A stretch of DNA of 61,943 bases from Natrialba aegyptia DSM 13077 (GCF_000337535.1 NZ_AOIP01000016.1:281911-343853); one strand, 5' to 3'; shown: positions 8,523 to 17,162, numbered from the stretch's first letter. The notes: generated by a model not told the origin, from the sequence alone. Numbers and translations are program-made.

Positions 8523-8622
8523 GGAAGGGTCGCTCAGCGGTAGAGCACCGCGGTGCCAGCCGACACTGTCCCTGGCCCGCGGCGGCAGCATGCCTCGTGG
8601 CGTTCAAATCCCACCCCTTCCG
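8523..8622 (+). tRNA. Intron-containing tRNA-like gene, identity uncertain (apparent GCC anticodon, Gly)
   Basis: A perfect 7-bp acceptor stem (GGAAGGG 8523-8529, CCCTTCC 8615-8621), a D arm GCTC-AGCGGTA-GAGC and a T loop TTCAAAT are clear, with discriminator G8622 and no encoded CCA. The anticodon stem CCGCG (8548-8552) pairs with CGCGG (8578-8582). The 25 bases between them exceed a 7-base loop by 18, and GCCAG pairs with CTGGC inside, as for an archaeal intron at 37/38. Read that way, the anticodon is GCC. Oddities: the T stem GTGGcG/CCCAC has a bulged C, and the variable region is 14 bases with its own hairpin GGCA-GCA-TGCC. It may be a real unusual tRNA, a tRNA pseudogene or another RNA. 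Confidence 0.6.
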
Positions 8623-8864
8623 TGTACGGTTGCGGGAAACATGACCGTTCCCGTTGCCATTGCCGCCACACGACGGGCGGCTTGCGTGTCCATGGCTCGC
8701 GTTCGGTCCGGCTAACGCGAACGCGGGCGATGACTCATGTCTCTTCCGAGGATCGTTCGGTACTGAGGGGTGTTGCGTTGTACCTCACGTTCACGAGATC
8801 CACGTCCGCTTCTACCGCGTCTTCGTGTTCCCCTTCCTGCTCCGCCGTCGTACTCAGATCAAAG

Positions 8865-9134
8865 CTACGGGTGTTTCGAGGACGAACGTGACGCCGGAGC
8901 CACCCGCGAGTTCTCGTGATCGATCCGTTCGAGCCGAGCGATATCGTCGGCGGTCGGGTTGTCGGGAACGACGTCGAGACAGGGGTGACACAGCAGGTGT
9001 TCCGTCCCGTCCTGCAGTTCGAGCGTGATCGCCGAGCCATCGCTGCCGTCGTTTTCGCCGAAGGTCCAGAGGTTGGCGACGCCGCCGGCAACGGTGACCG
9101 GTCGCCCGCAGCCGTCGCAGGCGTTCGGTGTCAT
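8865..9134 (-). CDS. Small zinc-binding haloarchaeal protein (DUF7561-like)
   Basis: The protein has 89 residues from the ATG at 9134; a longer upstream frame has no coding character. Cys pairs CDGCGR near the N-terminus and CHPCLDVVPDNPTADDI near residue 50 suggest one zinc ribbon. The central segment LWTFGENDGSDGSAITLELQ is characteristic of a small haloarchaeal family that I recall as DUF7561. Function is unknown. It is divergent from the YkgJ-type gene at 9214, and the two share an 80-bp intergenic region. Confidence 0.75.
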   Translation of the reverse strand: MTPNACDGCGRPVTVAGGVANLWTFGENDGSDGSAITLELQDGTEHLLCHPCLDVVPDNPTADDIARLERIDHENSRVAPASRSSSKHP

Positions 9135-9213
9135 ATTCGATGGTTGTTCCGAGCGCTGAAAGTCGTTCCCCCGCGACCGACGAATTATACGGATCGCCGC
9201 GGTACCGTCGACT

Positions 9214-10314
9214 ATGGAGGTGCACTGTGACGGCTGTGCTGGCTGTTGTATGGACTGGACGGCACTCATCGAGCGCGACGGTGACGGGAGCGAGAACGGA
9301 ACCGAACTCGAGTGCAGCACAGATGCCGACAGTGGCAGTTCCGAAGCGGGGCTCTCGGAATCAAATCTGCGCGGTCGGGTCGGCAATTCGGACGCGGACG
9401 CGACGAACCGGCCTCCGTTCGACTCGGACGCCAACTTCGTGCCGCTCACCCGCGAGGAGGTCCGAACCTTTCTGGAGCGAGGGCTGGCCGCCGCGATGAC
9501 GCCCCGGTTCTGGCACGCCCGCGACGAGAGCGAAGCGGTCGAAATCGACGGGCACGCCGTCGCCGCGATCGCGGACCGCCCGGTCTTCTTCGTCGGCCTC
9601 CGAAAACCGCCGAAACCCGTCACCCCCTTCGATCGCACGGAGCCAACGTGGCTCCCAGCCTGCGTCTTCCTCGATCCGACGACGCTCCAGTGTCGCATCC
9701 ACGATGACGACCACTTTCCGACCGAGTGCGGGGCCTATCCCGCCCACAATCTCGAACTCGACCAGGAAACCGAGTGCGAGCGCGTCGAAGCCGCCTTCGG
9801 CGGCGACCGACTGGTCGACGACCGCGTCACCGACGAGGAAATCGCAGACGAACCGCTACTCGGCTTGCAGGCCATCGGCGAGAAACTCTTCTGTCATCCC
9901 CGACCGACTGAACTCGAGGGCGTTATCGATCGTCTCGAGGCCGGTACCCTCCGACCGGCCGACCGCGCGGAGTGTCTCGCGGTCGCAAGCGCCTCGAGTT
10001 CGGGAACGCTGGCGGTCTCCGAATCCCACTACGAACGGGGGAAAGCGCGGGCGCTCGAGGCGATGGACGGCGACACCGGCAATGACAGTGATGACGACCA
10101 CGACGACGATACCGACGATACCGACGGTGACGCCGCGGCGGGCGAGTCGGAGACGCGCTCCTGGGTCGGCCCCGCCATCCGCGAGTGGACCCGGCGCTAC
10201 CGCCACCACCAGCAGTCGACACCGGGGGACGACGCCCCGCCAGCCGAACTCGCAGTCGACATCGAGGAGGCCCGCGGCGCTCCCGAGACGCCGGGCTGGG
10301 ACGCACTCGAGTGA
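9214..10314 (+). CDS. YkgJ-family cysteine-cluster protein
   Basis: The protein has 366 residues. The N-terminal CDGCAGCCMDW and later CVFLDPTTLQCRIHDDD and PTECGAYPAHN form the cysteine cluster typical of YkgJ/UPF0153 proteins, which probably bind zinc or an Fe-S cluster. The exact biochemical role of the family is unknown. Two low-complexity insertions are visible: a polar stretch at residues about 30-60 and an Asp-rich tract (SDDDHDDDTDDTDGD) near residue 295, made of GAC-type repeats. It is monocistronic and divergent from the small zinc protein. Confidence 0.85.
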   Translation: MEVHCDGCAGCCMDWTALIERDGDGSENGTELECSTDADSGSSEAGLSESNLRGRVGNSDADATNRPPFDSDANFVPLTREEVRTFLERGLAAAMTPRFWHARDESEAVEIDGHAVAAIADRPVFFVGLRKPPKPVTPFDRTEPTWLPACVFLDPTTLQCRIHDDDHFPTECGAYPAHNLELDQETECERVEAAFGGDRLVDDRVTDEEIADEPLLGLQAIGEKLFCHPRPTELEGVIDRLEAGTLRPADRAECLAVASASSSGTLAVSESHYERGKARALEAMDGDTGNDSDDDHDDDTDDTDGDAAAGESETRSWVGPAIREWTRRYRHHQQSTPGDDAPPAELAVDIEEARGAPETPGWDALE

Positions 10315-10469
10315 CCGAGGGCCGTCGGATACGATCGTCGCTGAACTCGGCGAGGTCTCTGTGAACGCGCGAGTGCAGGAGCACAGGAGTCAGTACGACA
10401 GTGGAGTGCAGCGGGTAGCCGCGGCTCAGGGGCGTAATTGAGGGGAAAACGGCGATGGATCGATCGCCA

Positions 10470-10643
10470 CTAGTCCGACTTGATCTCCTCGAACTGGTCC
10501 AACAGATCCTCGGCGGATTCGCCGGCGTCGTACTCTACGCGGCCGTGATATATCGTTCGTTCGTCATCGAAGTCGGCATCGACTCTCGACGCCTGTTGTT
10601 CGCGGCGCTCGTGTTCGTCTTCGTCATAGGCACCCATTGACAT
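10470..10643 (-). CDS. DUF5786 family small acidic protein
   Basis: The 57-residue protein MSMGAYDEDEHERREQQAS with C-terminal SAEDLLDQFEEIKSD matches the conserved haloarchaeal DUF5786 family from memory. The start is the ATG at 10643; the frame extends upstream to 10709 but the family begins at MSMGAYDED. It is very acidic with no membrane segment. No function is known. Confidence 0.85.
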   Translation of the reverse strand: MSMGAYDEDEHERREQQASRVDADFDDERTIYHGRVEYDAGESAEDLLDQFEEIKSD

Positions 10644-10773
10644 GGCAAGTATACACATAGTAGGGTCGGTTCGCATATCAATGTAACGGTCGTTCATATC
10701 CGAAGTCACTCACGAGGTCGGGACGGTTGAAACGTCTCGCAAAACGTATGCACGGCCGCCCCGTAACACGAGT

Positions 10774-11781
10774 GTGGCAAAGCCGCTTCGCTTTCGCTAT
10801 TCGCCCACATCCTGGAGCGAGCAGCGAGTTCGACAGAAGATTCTCCAGCCACTTCGATCGAATATCGGTGCACGTGCAGTGACGCCGCAGTTCGAGATCG
10901 GTGCCGACTGGGAAACACACCGCTTCGAGATGCAAAACGACGACGTCGCCCTCTTTGCGCGTACCGACGACGAGGCCTACTGGATGGGCAACACCGAGAC
11001 GCCCTCTTCGCTGTGGCGGACGGACAAGTACGGCTGGGACGAGATTCCCTATCACGTCTCGCGGTGGGCCCAGCGCGAACTCCTCGCGACGCTGCACGAA
11101 GGCGATCCGTGGCTCGCGGACTATCCACACCTCTCGTGGTACTTTCTGCCGGTGTTCATGTCGAAAGACGGGCGCGAATCGACGCGGGCGTTCTTCCGCC
11201 AGCACGCGGCAGGCTTTCCCGACGCGAGTCGGCGGGAGGCGACGCGATTCTTCGAGGAGTTTCTCACGACCGGCGTTCTCGACGAGTATCGACACGTCAT
11301 GTCGGGAAAACTCGGCACCAGCGCCCACGTCGACCGCGTTCGGATGAGCGCCGCGATGGGCGAGTTCATCGCCGCCAAAATCCTCGCCGACGCGGGCTAT
11401 ACGGTCACGCCCGAAATCGAGGTAACGACGGGTCACTCGCTTGATTTCCGGGCGGAGGACGAGGAGACGAACGTGCTCGTCGAGGTGACCCGTCCGCAGC
11501 CGCCGGGAAATCGGGCCGCATCCGGGCCGGTCGCGGCAGTTCGTGATACGGCGGAAACGAAGACCAACGGCCAGCTCGCGGAACACGGCGGCGGCGCGGT
11601 GTTGTTCGTCGACTGCTCGAGTTTCCGCGACGACGCCTGGGCGGCGGTTCGCGGCGAGCAGCCGGACGTTCGCCACCGGCCAGCCGTCGTCTACCGGACC
11701 CGTCCGAACGGCCGCGTCGAGGGCTATCGGAAAGGATCGGTGCCCCTCGAGTTCGGCGACGCGATCGAGTTCATCGACTGA
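10774..11781 (+). CDS. DUF5784 family protein, possible PD-(D/E)XK-like fold
   Basis: The protein has 335 residues starting at GTG 10774 (MAKPLRFRYSPTSW). I recognise it as haloarchaeal DUF5784. In the C-terminal half, EFIAAKILADAGYTVTPEIE followed by HSLDFRAEDEETNVLVEVTR resembles the helix-strand-strand core of PD-(D/E)XK nucleases (acidic residue, then D-x(n)-E-x-T). The usual lysine is replaced by Thr, so activity is doubtful. The role is unknown. The last base of its TGA stop is the first base of palindromic element copy 2. Confidence 0.8.
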   Translation: MAKPLRFRYSPTSWSEQRVRQKILQPLRSNIGARAVTPQFEIGADWETHRFEMQNDDVALFARTDDEAYWMGNTETPSSLWRTDKYGWDEIPYHVSRWAQRELLATLHEGDPWLADYPHLSWYFLPVFMSKDGRESTRAFFRQHAAGFPDASRREATRFFEEFLTTGVLDEYRHVMSGKLGTSAHVDRVRMSAAMGEFIAAKILADAGYTVTPEIEVTTGHSLDFRAEDEETNVLVEVTRPQPPGNRAASGPVAAVRDTAETKTNGQLAEHGGGAVLFVDCSSFRDDAWAAVRGEQPDVRHRPAVVYRTRPNGRVEGYRKGSVPLEFGDAIEFID

Positions 11782-11859
11782 GACGGTCCGCTGTAACGAT
11801 TTACCGGCGCAACCGCAGGGGGCGCGGTTGTGCCGGAAATGACTTACAGCAGTCCGTAT
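11781..11859. mobile_element. Palindromic element, copy 2
   Basis: The 79-bp near-palindrome runs from AGACGGTCCGCTGT through CCGGCGCAACCGC, a short G-rich loop, GCGGTTGTGCCGG and CTTACAGCAGTCCGTAT. It aligns base for base with copy 4 apart from two loop bases and a few substitutions. It fills most of the 99 bp between the convergent DUF5784 and hisG genes, starting on the last base of the DUF5784 stop codon. Confidence 0.85.
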
Positions 11860-11880
11860 GACTCGCGATTCGCCGCGACG

Positions 11881-12735
11881 TTACTCGACCAATCGCTCGA
11901 TTTCCGTCACCAGAATATCGCTCGCACCGGCCTGTTTCACGTCGGTGATCGTCTCGAAGACGGCCCGCTCGTCGACGACCGCGTGGACGGCGACCTTCTC
12001 GCCGCCGCCGTTCGCGATGTCCATCACCGTCGGCCCGCCCAATCCGGGGATCACGTCGCGGACGTCGTCCAGTCGGTCCTCGGGCACGTTCATCATCAGG
12101 TAGCGCTTGCCTTCGGCCTGTTTGACCGACGCCAGCGCGGTCCGCACCTCCTGAATCTTCGGCTCCTCGCGAACGTCCTCGCGGGCGAACAGCCGCACCG
12201 AACTCGAGAGAACCTCCTCGACGACGCCGAGGCGGTTCATCTTCAGCGTCGTGCCGGTGCTCGTGATGTCGACGATGGCGTCGGAAATCTCGACGTGCGG
12301 CGTCAACTCCGTCGCGCCGGAGACCTCCACGACGTTCGGCTCGAGGCCCCGCTCCGCGAAGAACTCGCGGGTGACGTTCGGGAACTCGGTCGCGACGGTT
12401 CCGCCCGCCAGGTCGTCGACCGACGCGATCGACCCGTCTTCGGGCGCGGCGAGGACGAGCCGACAGCGACCGAACTCGAGGTCGAGGAGTTCTGCCACGT
12501 CCGTAACCTGTGCCTCCCGAACCTGGTCGTAGCCGGTGATTCCCATGTCCGCGGCCCCGTCGGCGACGTACTCCGGAATGTCGGCCGCGCGGGCGAAGAG
12601 CACGGACACGTCGGGGTCGACCGTATCGGCGTAGAGCTGGCGGTCCGCACCGTTCTCGAGGTGGAGCCCCGCCCGCTCTAACAGGTCGATCGTCGGCTCG
12701 TGCAGGCGGCCCTTGTTGGGAACGGCGATTCGCAT
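11881..12735 (-). CDS. hisG: ATP phosphoribosyltransferase, long form (histidine step 1)
   Basis: The protein has 284 residues from the ATG at 12735 ([14 protein letters not shown]); a GTG six bases upstream is the alternative start. HisG condenses ATP and PRPP to phosphoribosyl-ATP, the committed step of histidine synthesis. The N-terminal catalytic half includes [10 protein letters not shown] and the PRPP-binding-like [16 protein letters not shown]. The C-terminal about 75 residues ([11 protein letters not shown] onward) form the ACT-like HisG_C domain of the histidine-inhibited long form. No other his genes are adjacent, so it stands alone here. Confidence 0.96.
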   Translation of the reverse strand: MRIAVPNKGRLHEPTIDLLERAGLHLENGADRQLYADTVDPDVSVLFARAADIPEYVADGAADMGITGYDQVREAQVTDVAELLDLEFGRCRLVLAAPEDGSIASVDDLAGGTVATEFPNVTREFFAERGLEPNVVEVSGATELTPHVEISDAIVDITSTGTTLKMNRLGVVEEVLSSSVRLFAREDVREEPKIQEVRTALASVKQAEGKRYLMMNVPEDRLDDVRDVIPGLGGPTVMDIANGGGEKVAVHAVVDERAVFETITDVKQAGASDILVTEIERLVE

Positions 12736-12802
12736 TGCCACACCCTTCGGTATCGGCGGGCAACTGTCTTTTCATCGAGGCGGGTTTCGCTGGCCGAACC
12801 GG

Positions 12803-13651
12803 TCACGGCGTCGTCGGGACGGGGCCCGGCTGCTGGACTTGCTCCGCAAACAACATCTCGAGCAGCGCCGGCGTCACGTAGGCTTCGACGACGGCGGCGA
12901 GGACCAGCAAGAGCCAGGCGAACCCGACGAGCGCGGCGGTCCGAGCGAGATACGGCCTGGTGAGAAACGCCTCGCGGGACCCGAGGACGCGCTCGCCGAA
13001 CCGAGTCACGAGTCGAAAGCCGACGCCGGCGGCGATGAACAGCGCCGGGAGTTCAAAAATGCCGTGGGGGACCAATCCCGCGACGATGAACTCAACCCCG
13101 ACGAGTTCGCCGACGGCGGCGCCGACGTTACCGACGATAATGCCGTTGGCGACCATGATGAAGGCGGTGAGCAGGCCGAGCGAGAGCGCGCCGCCGATGG
13201 CCAGGAGGAACGGCACGGAGTTGTTCTGGATGAAAAAGGAGGCTGTGAGATCGAGTTCGAGTTGGCCCTGTTCGCTCCCCGGCCCGGAGTCGGGGGCGAG
13301 CCCTTCCTGAAGCAGTTCGGCGAGCAAGTCGAGTAAGTTGACGCCGGCGAGCAGGAGGGCGATACCGAGGAGGACGCCGAACGCGAAGAGGCCGGTCGCC
13401 GCCCAGGTGGCGCGGCGGTGTTCGTCCCACGCGGCGCTCAGGGCGTCGAACAGTCCAGGGACGGCGGTCCGCGAGACGACGGTGAGGGCCACGAAGCCGA
13501 ACCCGAGCGCGGTCGCGCCGATGACGGGGCTGCTATCAGGTTGCGTCCCGGCCGTTATCGCGGCCGACAGGAACGAAGCGAGCGCGAGTCCGAGAACGAG
13601 CACCGTCCAATTTCGCTGCGCGGTCGGACTGGCGGTGGGGCCGTCGGTCAT
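12803..13651 (-). CDS. SpoIIM-like (stage II sporulation protein M domain) integral membrane protein
   Basis: The protein has 282 residues from the ATG at 13651. About six hydrophobic segments are present: two in the first 60 residues, one near 80-105, and three or more after residue 135. The segment FFIQNNSVPFLLAIGGALSLG followed by GIFELPALFIAAGVGFRLV is the SpoIIM/DUF95 signature. Archaea do not sporulate; the family is widespread, with unknown transport or membrane-remodelling roles. A loop near residues 112-135 is polar and low-complexity. It is divergent from the gene at 13827. Confidence 0.85.
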   Translation of the reverse strand: MTDGPTASPTAQRNWTVLVLGLALASFLSAAITAGTQPDSSPVIGATALGFGFVALTVVSRTAVPGLFDALSAAWDEHRRATWAATGLFAFGVLLGIALLLAGVNLLDLLAELLQEGLAPDSGPGSEQGQLELDLTASFFIQNNSVPFLLAIGGALSLGLLTAFIMVANGIIVGNVGAAVGELVGVEFIVAGLVPHGIFELPALFIAAGVGFRLVTRFGERVLGSREAFLTRPYLARTAALVGFAWLLLVLAAVVEAYVTPALLEMLFAEQVQQPGPVPTTP

Positions 13652-13826
13652 AGCAGTACCGTCACGGAAATCGGGGATAAATCCGCCGACTGTGTCCGGG
13701 CGTCCGACCGCGGGGGCCGTCACGAGCGGTGCGGATCGTTGGTTTCGGTGGTGGTTCCCCGCGAGGCGTCGGCGTGTGCGATCGAAAATCAGAAGAAACA
13801 TTGACAACTCGGTGGAACAGCATTAT

Positions 13827-14252
13827 ATGAGCGGTCGAGTTGGGCCGTCGATGTGGTTCCCGGACCGGCCCCCGACGCGGACGGATATCAGCATGATCGG
13901 GGTTGGAGTCGTGCTACTCCTCGTGAACGTGCCGTTTCACCAGCCGTTATCGTGGCGAGCAATCGCTGTCGGATTCGTCGCGGTTCTCTTCGTACTCGGC
14001 CCGGGAGCCAACACGCGGCTCGCAGCGTCCGTCGGTCAGTGGTTCCGAGAGATCGGAGCCGATGGCCGGATGGGCGTCATCCTCCTGTATTGCTGTGCGG
14101 TGGTCCTACTACTCGTAGTCGTTCCGATACGGCTTACGTTCCTTCCGCACGCCTTCATCGGTGGGATACTGGCGAACACGCTGTACGCCGTCGCCTACGT
14201 GGCGTGGGCCAAGAAGGGACGCGGATGGCGGATTAATCAGGGTACTAACTAA
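13827..14252 (+). CDS. Hypothetical membrane protein, 141 aa
   Basis: Four hydrophobic segments are visible (IGVGVVLLLVNV, AIAVGFVAVLFVLG, MGVILLYCCAVVLLLVVV, FIGGILANTLYAVAYV) with a basic C-terminus KKGRGWRINQGTN. I do not recognise the family. The ATG at 13827 follows a TATA-like CATTATATGA and is probably close to the transcript 5' end. The last base of its TAA stop is the first base of palindromic element copy 3. Confidence 0.6.
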   Translation: MSGRVGPSMWFPDRPPTRTDISMIGVGVVLLLVNVPFHQPLSWRAIAVGFVAVLFVLGPGANTRLAASVGQWFREIGADGRMGVILLYCCAVVLLLVVVPIRLTFLPHAFIGGILANTLYAVAYVAWAKKGRGWRINQGTN

Positions 14253-14332
14253 TACGGACTGCTGTAAGTCATTTCCGGCGCAACCGCAGGACGGGCGCGG
14301 TTGCGCCGGTAAATCGTCACAGCAGACCGTAT
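14252..14332. mobile_element. Palindromic element, copy 3 (arms swapped)
   Basis: The 81-bp near-palindrome runs from ATACGGACTGCTGTAAGTC to CGTCACAGCAGACCGTAT around CCGGCGCAACCGC and GCGGTTGCGCCGG. Its arms match the reverse complement of copies 2 and 4, yet the loop AGGACGGGC is on the same strand as in those copies. It starts on the last base of the preceding gene's TAA stop and ends in CCGTAT followed by GAGAG, as copy 4 does. Confidence 0.88.
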
Positions 14333-14709
14333 GAGAGGGGCAGTGGCTGCCGTGGGAGTAGAAAGTGGTGTGACAGAGCACTCCCGCCGACAGATTCGCG
14401 AGTTCACTGTACCGATCACTAGTGAGCGGAGTCGAGATCTGGGCCGAGACAGGCGACCTCCAAGGGGCGAGCGAAGCCAGCGAGCAGATCAGGGCCCACC
14501 GTGGAGACTGCTGAGACGGAGAGGACCACGAGAGGAACCCGCCTCGAGTTCGCACTCAAATACGGCGGGAGTGGACCGGCGGTGCTCTCGAACGGGAACA
14601 CCAGTTCCAGTGGAAATGAAGGGGCACAAGCGGCGGGACCAAACGCGACTGGCCACTACCGCGGCGGCGCACTCGTAACCGTTACGCTAACACGGCCGAC
14701 CGCGAAACG
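14333..14709. other. Unassigned 377-bp intergenic stretch after element copy 3
   Basis: Frames are open on both strands, but none looks like a protein I recognise and none has a good start. The sequence is purine-rich on the + strand (repeated GAGCG and GCCAGCGAG-type words) and unlike the genes around it. It may be the remnant of a larger insertion next to copy 3, plus the promoter region of the deaminase gene. Confidence 0.4.
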
Positions 14710-16014
14710 ATGCGTATGGCGACACTCGCGATTACCGGCGGACAACTCCTTCGCCCGGACGGCACGATTTCCCGCGCGGACGTCCTCGTCGATCAAGACG
14801 AGGGGACGATCCTCGAACTCGGCGACGACCTCGCCGGTACCGGCGAGACGATCCTCGACGCCTCGAACGCGCTCGTCACGCCCGGCTTCGTCAACGGCCA
14901 CTCCCACGTCGCGATGACTCTCCTCCGTGGCCATGCCGACGACAAGCCGCTCGACACCTGGCTCCAGGAGGACATCTGGCCCGCCGAGGGCGAACTGACG
15001 CCCGAGGACATCCGCGCCGGCGCCGAACTCGGACTGCTCGAGATGATCAAGTCCGGCACCACCGCGTTCGCGGACATGTACTTCGAAGTCCCCGAAATCG
15101 CGGCTGCGGTCGACACGGCGGGGCTTCGCGCCCGCCTCGGCCACGGCGTCGTCACCGTCGCAGCCGACGAGGCGGCCGCCCGCGAGGACGCCCAGACGAG
15201 CATCGACGTCGCTCGTGAACTCGACGGCGCGGCGGACGGACGCATTTCGACGGCCTTCATGCCCCACTCGCTGACGACGGTCGGCGAGGAATACTTAGAC
15301 GAGTTCGTTCCGAAGGCTCGCGAGATCGGGGTGCCGATCCACTACCACGCAAACGAGACGACAGACGAGGTCGCGCCGATCGTCGAGGAACGCGGGGTGC
15401 GACCGCTCGCGTACGCGGCCGAGAAAGGGATGCTCGAACCCGAGGACTTCGTCGCACACGGCGTCCACGTCGACGAAAGCGAGATCGAACTGCTCGCCGA
15501 GGCGGGGACCGGCGTCATCCACTGTCCGGGTTCGAACATGAAACTGGCGAGCGGCATGGCTCCGGTTCAACGGCTGCTCGACGCGGGCGTCACGGTCGGC
15601 CTCGGCACCGACGGCGCGGCCTCGAACAACGACCTCTCCTTGCTCGACGAGGCGCGCGATGCGGCCATGGTCGGCAAACTCGAGACGGGCGACGCGAGCG
15701 CGGTTCCCGCCGAGGCCGTCGCCGAGTTCCTCACGCACGGCACCGCCGACGCGATCGGTCTCGATACCGGCCGACTGGAGCCGGGCGCGGCCGCCGATCT
15801 CGCCGTGATCGACCTCGACGCGCCGCATCTGACGCCGCCCCACGACCTCGTGAGCCACCTCGCGTACGCGGCCGCGGCGGCCGACGTGAAACACACGATC
15901 TGCGACGGGCAGGTGCTCATGCGCGACCGCGAGGTGCAGACGCTCGACGAGCGTGCAGTGTGCGACCGGGCGAGCGAACGCGCCGCGGCACTGGTTGATC
16001 GCGTCGCGGAGTGA
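14710..16014 (+). CDS. 5-methylthioadenosine/S-adenosylhomocysteine deaminase-type amidohydrolase
   Basis: The protein has 434 residues. The start is ATG 14710, or ATG 14716 two codons in. It is a metal-dependent amidohydrolase: metal ligands HSH in TPGFVNGHSHVAMTLLRGH, His in IHYHANET, His in VAHGVHVDE, and Asp in GLGTDGAASNNDLS. This arrangement and MIKSGTTAFADMYF are typical of the MtaD/DadD group, which deaminates S-adenosylhomocysteine, methylthioadenosine or 5'-deoxyadenosine to inosine derivatives. Adenosylhomocysteinase lies 1.1 kb downstream on the same strand, which supports a role in SAM-cycle salvage. The exact substrate cannot be read from sequence. Confidence 0.9.
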   Translation: MRMATLAITGGQLLRPDGTISRADVLVDQDEGTILELGDDLAGTGETILDASNALVTPGFVNGHSHVAMTLLRGHADDKPLDTWLQEDIWPAEGELTPEDIRAGAELGLLEMIKSGTTAFADMYFEVPEIAAAVDTAGLRARLGHGVVTVAADEAAAREDAQTSIDVARELDGAADGRISTAFMPHSLTTVGEEYLDEFVPKAREIGVPIHYHANETTDEVAPIVEERGVRPLAYAAEKGMLEPEDFVAHGVHVDESEIELLAEAGTGVIHCPGSNMKLASGMAPVQRLLDAGVTVGLGTDGAASNNDLSLLDEARDAAMVGKLETGDASAVPAEAVAEFLTHGTADAIGLDTGRLEPGAAADLAVIDLDAPHLTPPHDLVSHLAYAAAAADVKHTICDGQVLMRDREVQTLDERAVCDRASERAAALVDRVAE

Positions 16015-16174
16015 GGCGACCAACCGTCTCGGCGTGAACGAAATCCGAACGCTCAGAGACACCAATAAACAGTATACTCGTCTTTTGGACGGTCTCGCTG
16101 ATTCGAAAACCGACCGAACGCCCCCGAACCGCCGGCGGGCTTTATTCACAAAACTCGAACTATCGTGACTTGCA

Positions 16175-16909
16175 ATGAGTCGCCACAACCACGTTGCAAT
16201 CGCAATCGCTGCACTGGTCGTCCTCTCCGTGGCCGCCTTTCCCGGCGCGGTCGCCGCGGACGAATCAACCGACGAATCGGCGCTCGAAATCGACGTTGCA
16301 CAGGACGAGACGGTGGCCGTTACCGTCACGGAAAACGACACCGTCGTCGACGAGATGAACCTGACCGTCACCGCAGTCGATGACAACGAAACGTACGCGG
16401 ACGCCGGCACCTACACCGGCGTCGACGGCGAGTTCACTCTTTCGCCCCCGGACGGAAACGAGTCGGTTGAACTCGCGTTCGACGCGACGGTCGACAATGC
16501 GACGGTCGAAACGACCGAGACGATCGACGGAGCCGCCGCCGAGAACGAGACCCCCTTCGGCGAACTCGTCTCGCAGTTCGTCGCGGACAACAAGAACGAA
16601 ACCGACGGGCCGTTCGGCCTCGCGGTGGCCAACTTCGTCGTCGAGAACAACCCGGGTAACGCGCCCGATCACGCCGGACCGCCCGCACACGCGGGTCCGG
16701 GCAATGACGGCGACGCAACCGACCGGCAGGGCCCGCCGGCTCACGCCGGACCGGGCGGCGATGACGATAGTGAGAATTCGACGGCCGAACTCGACGACGA
16801 AGGCGCAGAGACGGTCGACGAGGTGCAGAACGGCGACGACGACACCGAAGACGAATCCAACGGCGGCGGTCCGCCATCACACGCCGGAGCGAACGGTAAC
16901 AACCGCTAA
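16175..16909 (+). CDS. Secreted protein with repeated GPPxHAG motifs
   Basis: The protein has 244 residues. A signal peptide (VAIAIAALVVLSVAAFPGAVAA) is followed by a beta-rich, Asn-x-Thr-rich region (about 30-120) and an acidic C-terminus with three copies of the motif GPPxHAG (two as GPPAHAGPG, one as GPPSHAG). The regularly spaced His residues could bind metal (inference). No transmembrane anchor is present at the C-terminus. I do not recognise a named family. It is transcribed alone between the deaminase and adenosylhomocysteinase genes. Confidence 0.75.
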   Translation: MSRHNHVAIAIAALVVLSVAAFPGAVAADESTDESALEIDVAQDETVAVTVTENDTVVDEMNLTVTAVDDNETYADAGTYTGVDGEFTLSPPDGNESVELAFDATVDNATVETTETIDGAAAENETPFGELVSQFVADNKNETDGPFGLAVANFVVENNPGNAPDHAGPPAHAGPGNDGDATDRQGPPAHAGPGGDDDSENSTAELDDEGAETVDEVQNGDDDTEDESNGGGPPSHAGANGNNR

Positions 16910-17162
16910 CGACACCGACCGTACGCAATACCACATCCGCCATCGGACGACGGCTCTCCCATCCAGAGGCACCACCCACCACATCGCTCGTTCCCGTCGC
17001 CGATGCCGGTCTCGACCGCGGCGGTCATCGCCACCGGCCGTCCACGCCGCTGGCACACCGCCGACGTCCGCCGGCCTGGACTTGATCGATATTCGCAGGC
17101 AGCGCTCGTTTTGACTGGTTGCCTTCGGTAGCGTTTTGGCCCCCGTCGCACTCACTCGATGT

